Of a DNA stretch of 14,846 nucleotides, positions 13,570-14,846 are shown one piece after another. Under the pieces are notes generated by a model that saw only the letters and a program-made list of their open reading frames with translations, had not been told where the DNA came from and did not search any database. Positions within the stretch are counted from its first letter, which is position 1. Every line of letters starts with the position of its first letter. Location of the stretch: positions 1 to 14,846 of the forward strand of contig URWR01000023.1 in NCBI GenBank assembly GCA_900551595.1, read 5' to 3'. Position numbers and translations under genes: made by a program. Origin of the DNA: an uncultured Coriobacteriaceae bacterium. Lineage in GTDB: Bacteria > Actinomycetota > Coriobacteriia > Coriobacteriales > Atopobiaceae.

Positions 13570-14846
13570 GTGGATCCTAAACACAAAGTTCTGTTTACCC
13601 CAATCAAAATTGGCAATGTGGAGATAAAGAACCGCTATGCCATGGCACCTATGGGGCCGCTCGGCCTTTCGGATTCCGAGGGTGGATGGAACCAGCGCGG
13701 CATCGACTACTACACACGGCGTGCCCAGGGTGGGACGGGCCTCATCATTACAGGTGTGACATTCTCCGACTGCGAAGTCGAAAAACCAAGCATGCCCAAT
13801 ACGCCCAACTCAACATATAACCCAGTGCATTTCGTGAGAACCTCGCGCGAGATGACCGAACGTGTACACGCCTACGGTGCCAAAATCTTTCTGCAAATGT
13901 CGGGTGGTTTTGGACGTGTAACCATTCCCACCAACTTGGGTGAATTTCCGCCGGTAGCCCCAAGCGCTATTCCTCATCGTTGGCTCGATAAAATGTGCCG
14001 TCCACTCGAAGTCTCTGAGATCAAGAGCATCGTAAAGTCCTTTGGCGATGGCGCATTCAACGCCAAACGCGCAGGCTTTGATGGCATTGAAATTCACGCT
14101 GTTCATGAGGGTTATCTTATTGATCAGTTTGCCATCTCGTTCTTCAACCATCGCACAGACGAATACGGTGGCAGTCTGGAAAATCGTCTGCGCTTTGCCC
14201 GCGAAATTCTCGAAGAAATTAAGGGTCGTTGTGGAGATGATTTTCCAGTAGCCCTGCGCTTTAGCTTAAAGTCCATGATTAAAGACTGGCGTGAGGGCGC
14301 CCTCCCTGGTGAGAAGTTCGAGGAGAAGGGCCGTGACATAGAGGAAGGTCTCGAGGCAGCCAAGCTGCTTGAGAAGTATGGCTACGATGCGCTTGATACC
14401 GATGCCGGAACCTACGACGCATGGTGGTGGAACCATCCACCTATGTATCAAAAGAAGGGTCTGTACCGCGAGTTTGGCAAGATGGTCGAGGGTGTTGTGA
14501 ACATCCCAGTGATTCTTGCTGGTCGTATGGATAACCCAGACATGGCGGCAGAGGCAATTGAGACTGGCGACTGCGACATGGTTTCCCTCGGTCGCCCGCT
14601 GCTTGCAGATCCCGACATTGTTGACAAGATCCGTGCTGGTCGCCTGACCGAGATCCGTCCCTGCATTTCGTGCCAGGAAGGTTGCATGGGTCGCGTGCAG
14701 GAATACTCTATGATCAACTGCGCTGTTAACCCTCAGGCTGCTCGTGAGCGGGCTATGGCCTATGAGCCAGTTATTGGTGCGCCCAAGCATGTCATGATTA
14801 TTGGCGGCGGGCCTGCTGGGTGCGAGGCGGGGCCCCAGCGAGAAGA
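13570..14846 (+). CDS. NADH:flavin oxidoreductase / 2-enoate reductase-type old yellow enzyme (3' end beyond window)
   Basis: This is a multi-domain flavin and iron-sulfur reductase, 425 residues visible. I chose the GTG at 13570, which follows GGAAGGAG by 7 nt. Residues 1 to about 355 are the FMN-binding TIM barrel: NRYAMAPMGPLG (21-32), EIHAVHEGYLIDQF (174-187), RTDEYGGSLENRLRF (195-209) and VSLGRPLLADPD (338-349). C365, C368, C372 and C384 (CISCQEGC then C before AVNP) fit the 4Fe-4S cluster that links FMN to a second flavin. IIGGGPAG (410-417) begins the FAD/NAD(P)-binding domain, which is cut off. Relatives reduce activated C=C bonds in enoates, dienoyl-CoA or bile acid intermediates; the substrate here is unknown. 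The last ~8 codons do not continue as the family normally does (expected EAAR after GPAG), so the terminal bases may be faulty. Confidence 0.9.
   Translation, partial: MDPKHKVLFTPIKIGNVEIKNRYAMAPMGPLGLSDSEGGWNQRGIDYYTRRAQGGTGLIITGVTFSDCEVEKPSMPNTPNSTYNPVHFVRTSREMTERVHAYGAKIFLQMSGGFGRVTIPTNLGEFPPVAPSAIPHRWLDKMCRPLEVSEIKSIVKSFGDGAFNAKRAGFDGIEIHAVHEGYLIDQFAISFFNHRTDEYGGSLENRLRFAREILEEIKGRCGDDFPVALRFSLKSMIKDWREGALPGEKFEEKGRDIEEGLEAAKLLEKYGYDALDTDAGTYDAWWWNHPPMYQKKGLYREFGKMVEGVVNIPVILAGRMDNPDMAAEAIETGDCDMVSLGRPLLADPDIVDKIRAGRLTEIRPCISCQEGCMGRVQEYSMINCAVNPQAARERAMAYEPVIGAPKHVMIIGGGPAGCEAGPQRE

Noticed and set aside
13402..13584. Minus-strand 60-codon frame in the mrr/oxidoreductase spacer
   Set aside because: It overlaps the ribosome binding site and start of the oxidoreductase, and has no recognisable protein features.

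Overview
The window looks like a chromosomal piece of an anaerobic, Gram-positive-type bacterium. My best guess is a Coriobacteriia (Eggerthellales-like) actinomycete of moderate GC, with Clostridia as the alternative. The grounds are strong GGAGG-type ribosome binding sites, a GAAC-N4-GTTC box of the Gram-positive LexA kind, a fused MEMO-AMMECR1 gene beside an AmrS radical SAM gene, and a large flavin/4Fe-4S old-yellow-enzyme-type oxidoreductase. This placement is inference. No rRNA, tRNA or marker gene is present to confirm it. No rRNA, tRNA, CRISPR array or intact insertion sequence was found.

Layout, left to right. (1) 1-751, minus strand: a PIN-domain ribonuclease gene cut by the window edge, translationally coupled to a small upstream gene that could be its antitoxin. 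(2) 899-3270, minus strand: a two-gene operon of the widespread but functionally unsolved AmmeMemoRadiSam system, consisting of a MEMO-AMMECR1 fusion and the radical SAM enzyme AmrS, which overlap by 4 nt. (3) 3271-4304: a DUF3800 (RNase H-like) gene, preceded by a promoter with a perfect SOS-box-like palindrome and by an intrinsic terminator inside its leader. (4) 4305-11894, minus strand: a compact Type I restriction-modification operon in the order half-HsdS, HsdM, full HsdS, HsdR, DUF6508 protein, unknown 128-residue protein. Its promoter sits between two near-identical 23-bp operators. (5) 12277-13197, minus strand: an Mrr-type restriction endonuclease in its own transcription unit. (6) 13570-end, plus strand: an NADH:flavin oxidoreductase gene that runs off the window.

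The genes from about 3.3 to 13.2 kb form a defence block that is visibly AT-richer than the amr genes and the oxidoreductase on either side, which suggests horizontal acquisition. HsdM and a specificity subunit would modify host DNA, HsdR plus M and S would cleave unmodified DNA, and Mrr would add a modification-sensitive nuclease. The regulatory signals are the most unusual part: paired operators around the hsd promoter with no obvious regulator gene, and a DNA-damage-type operator plus a leader terminator in front of DUF3800.
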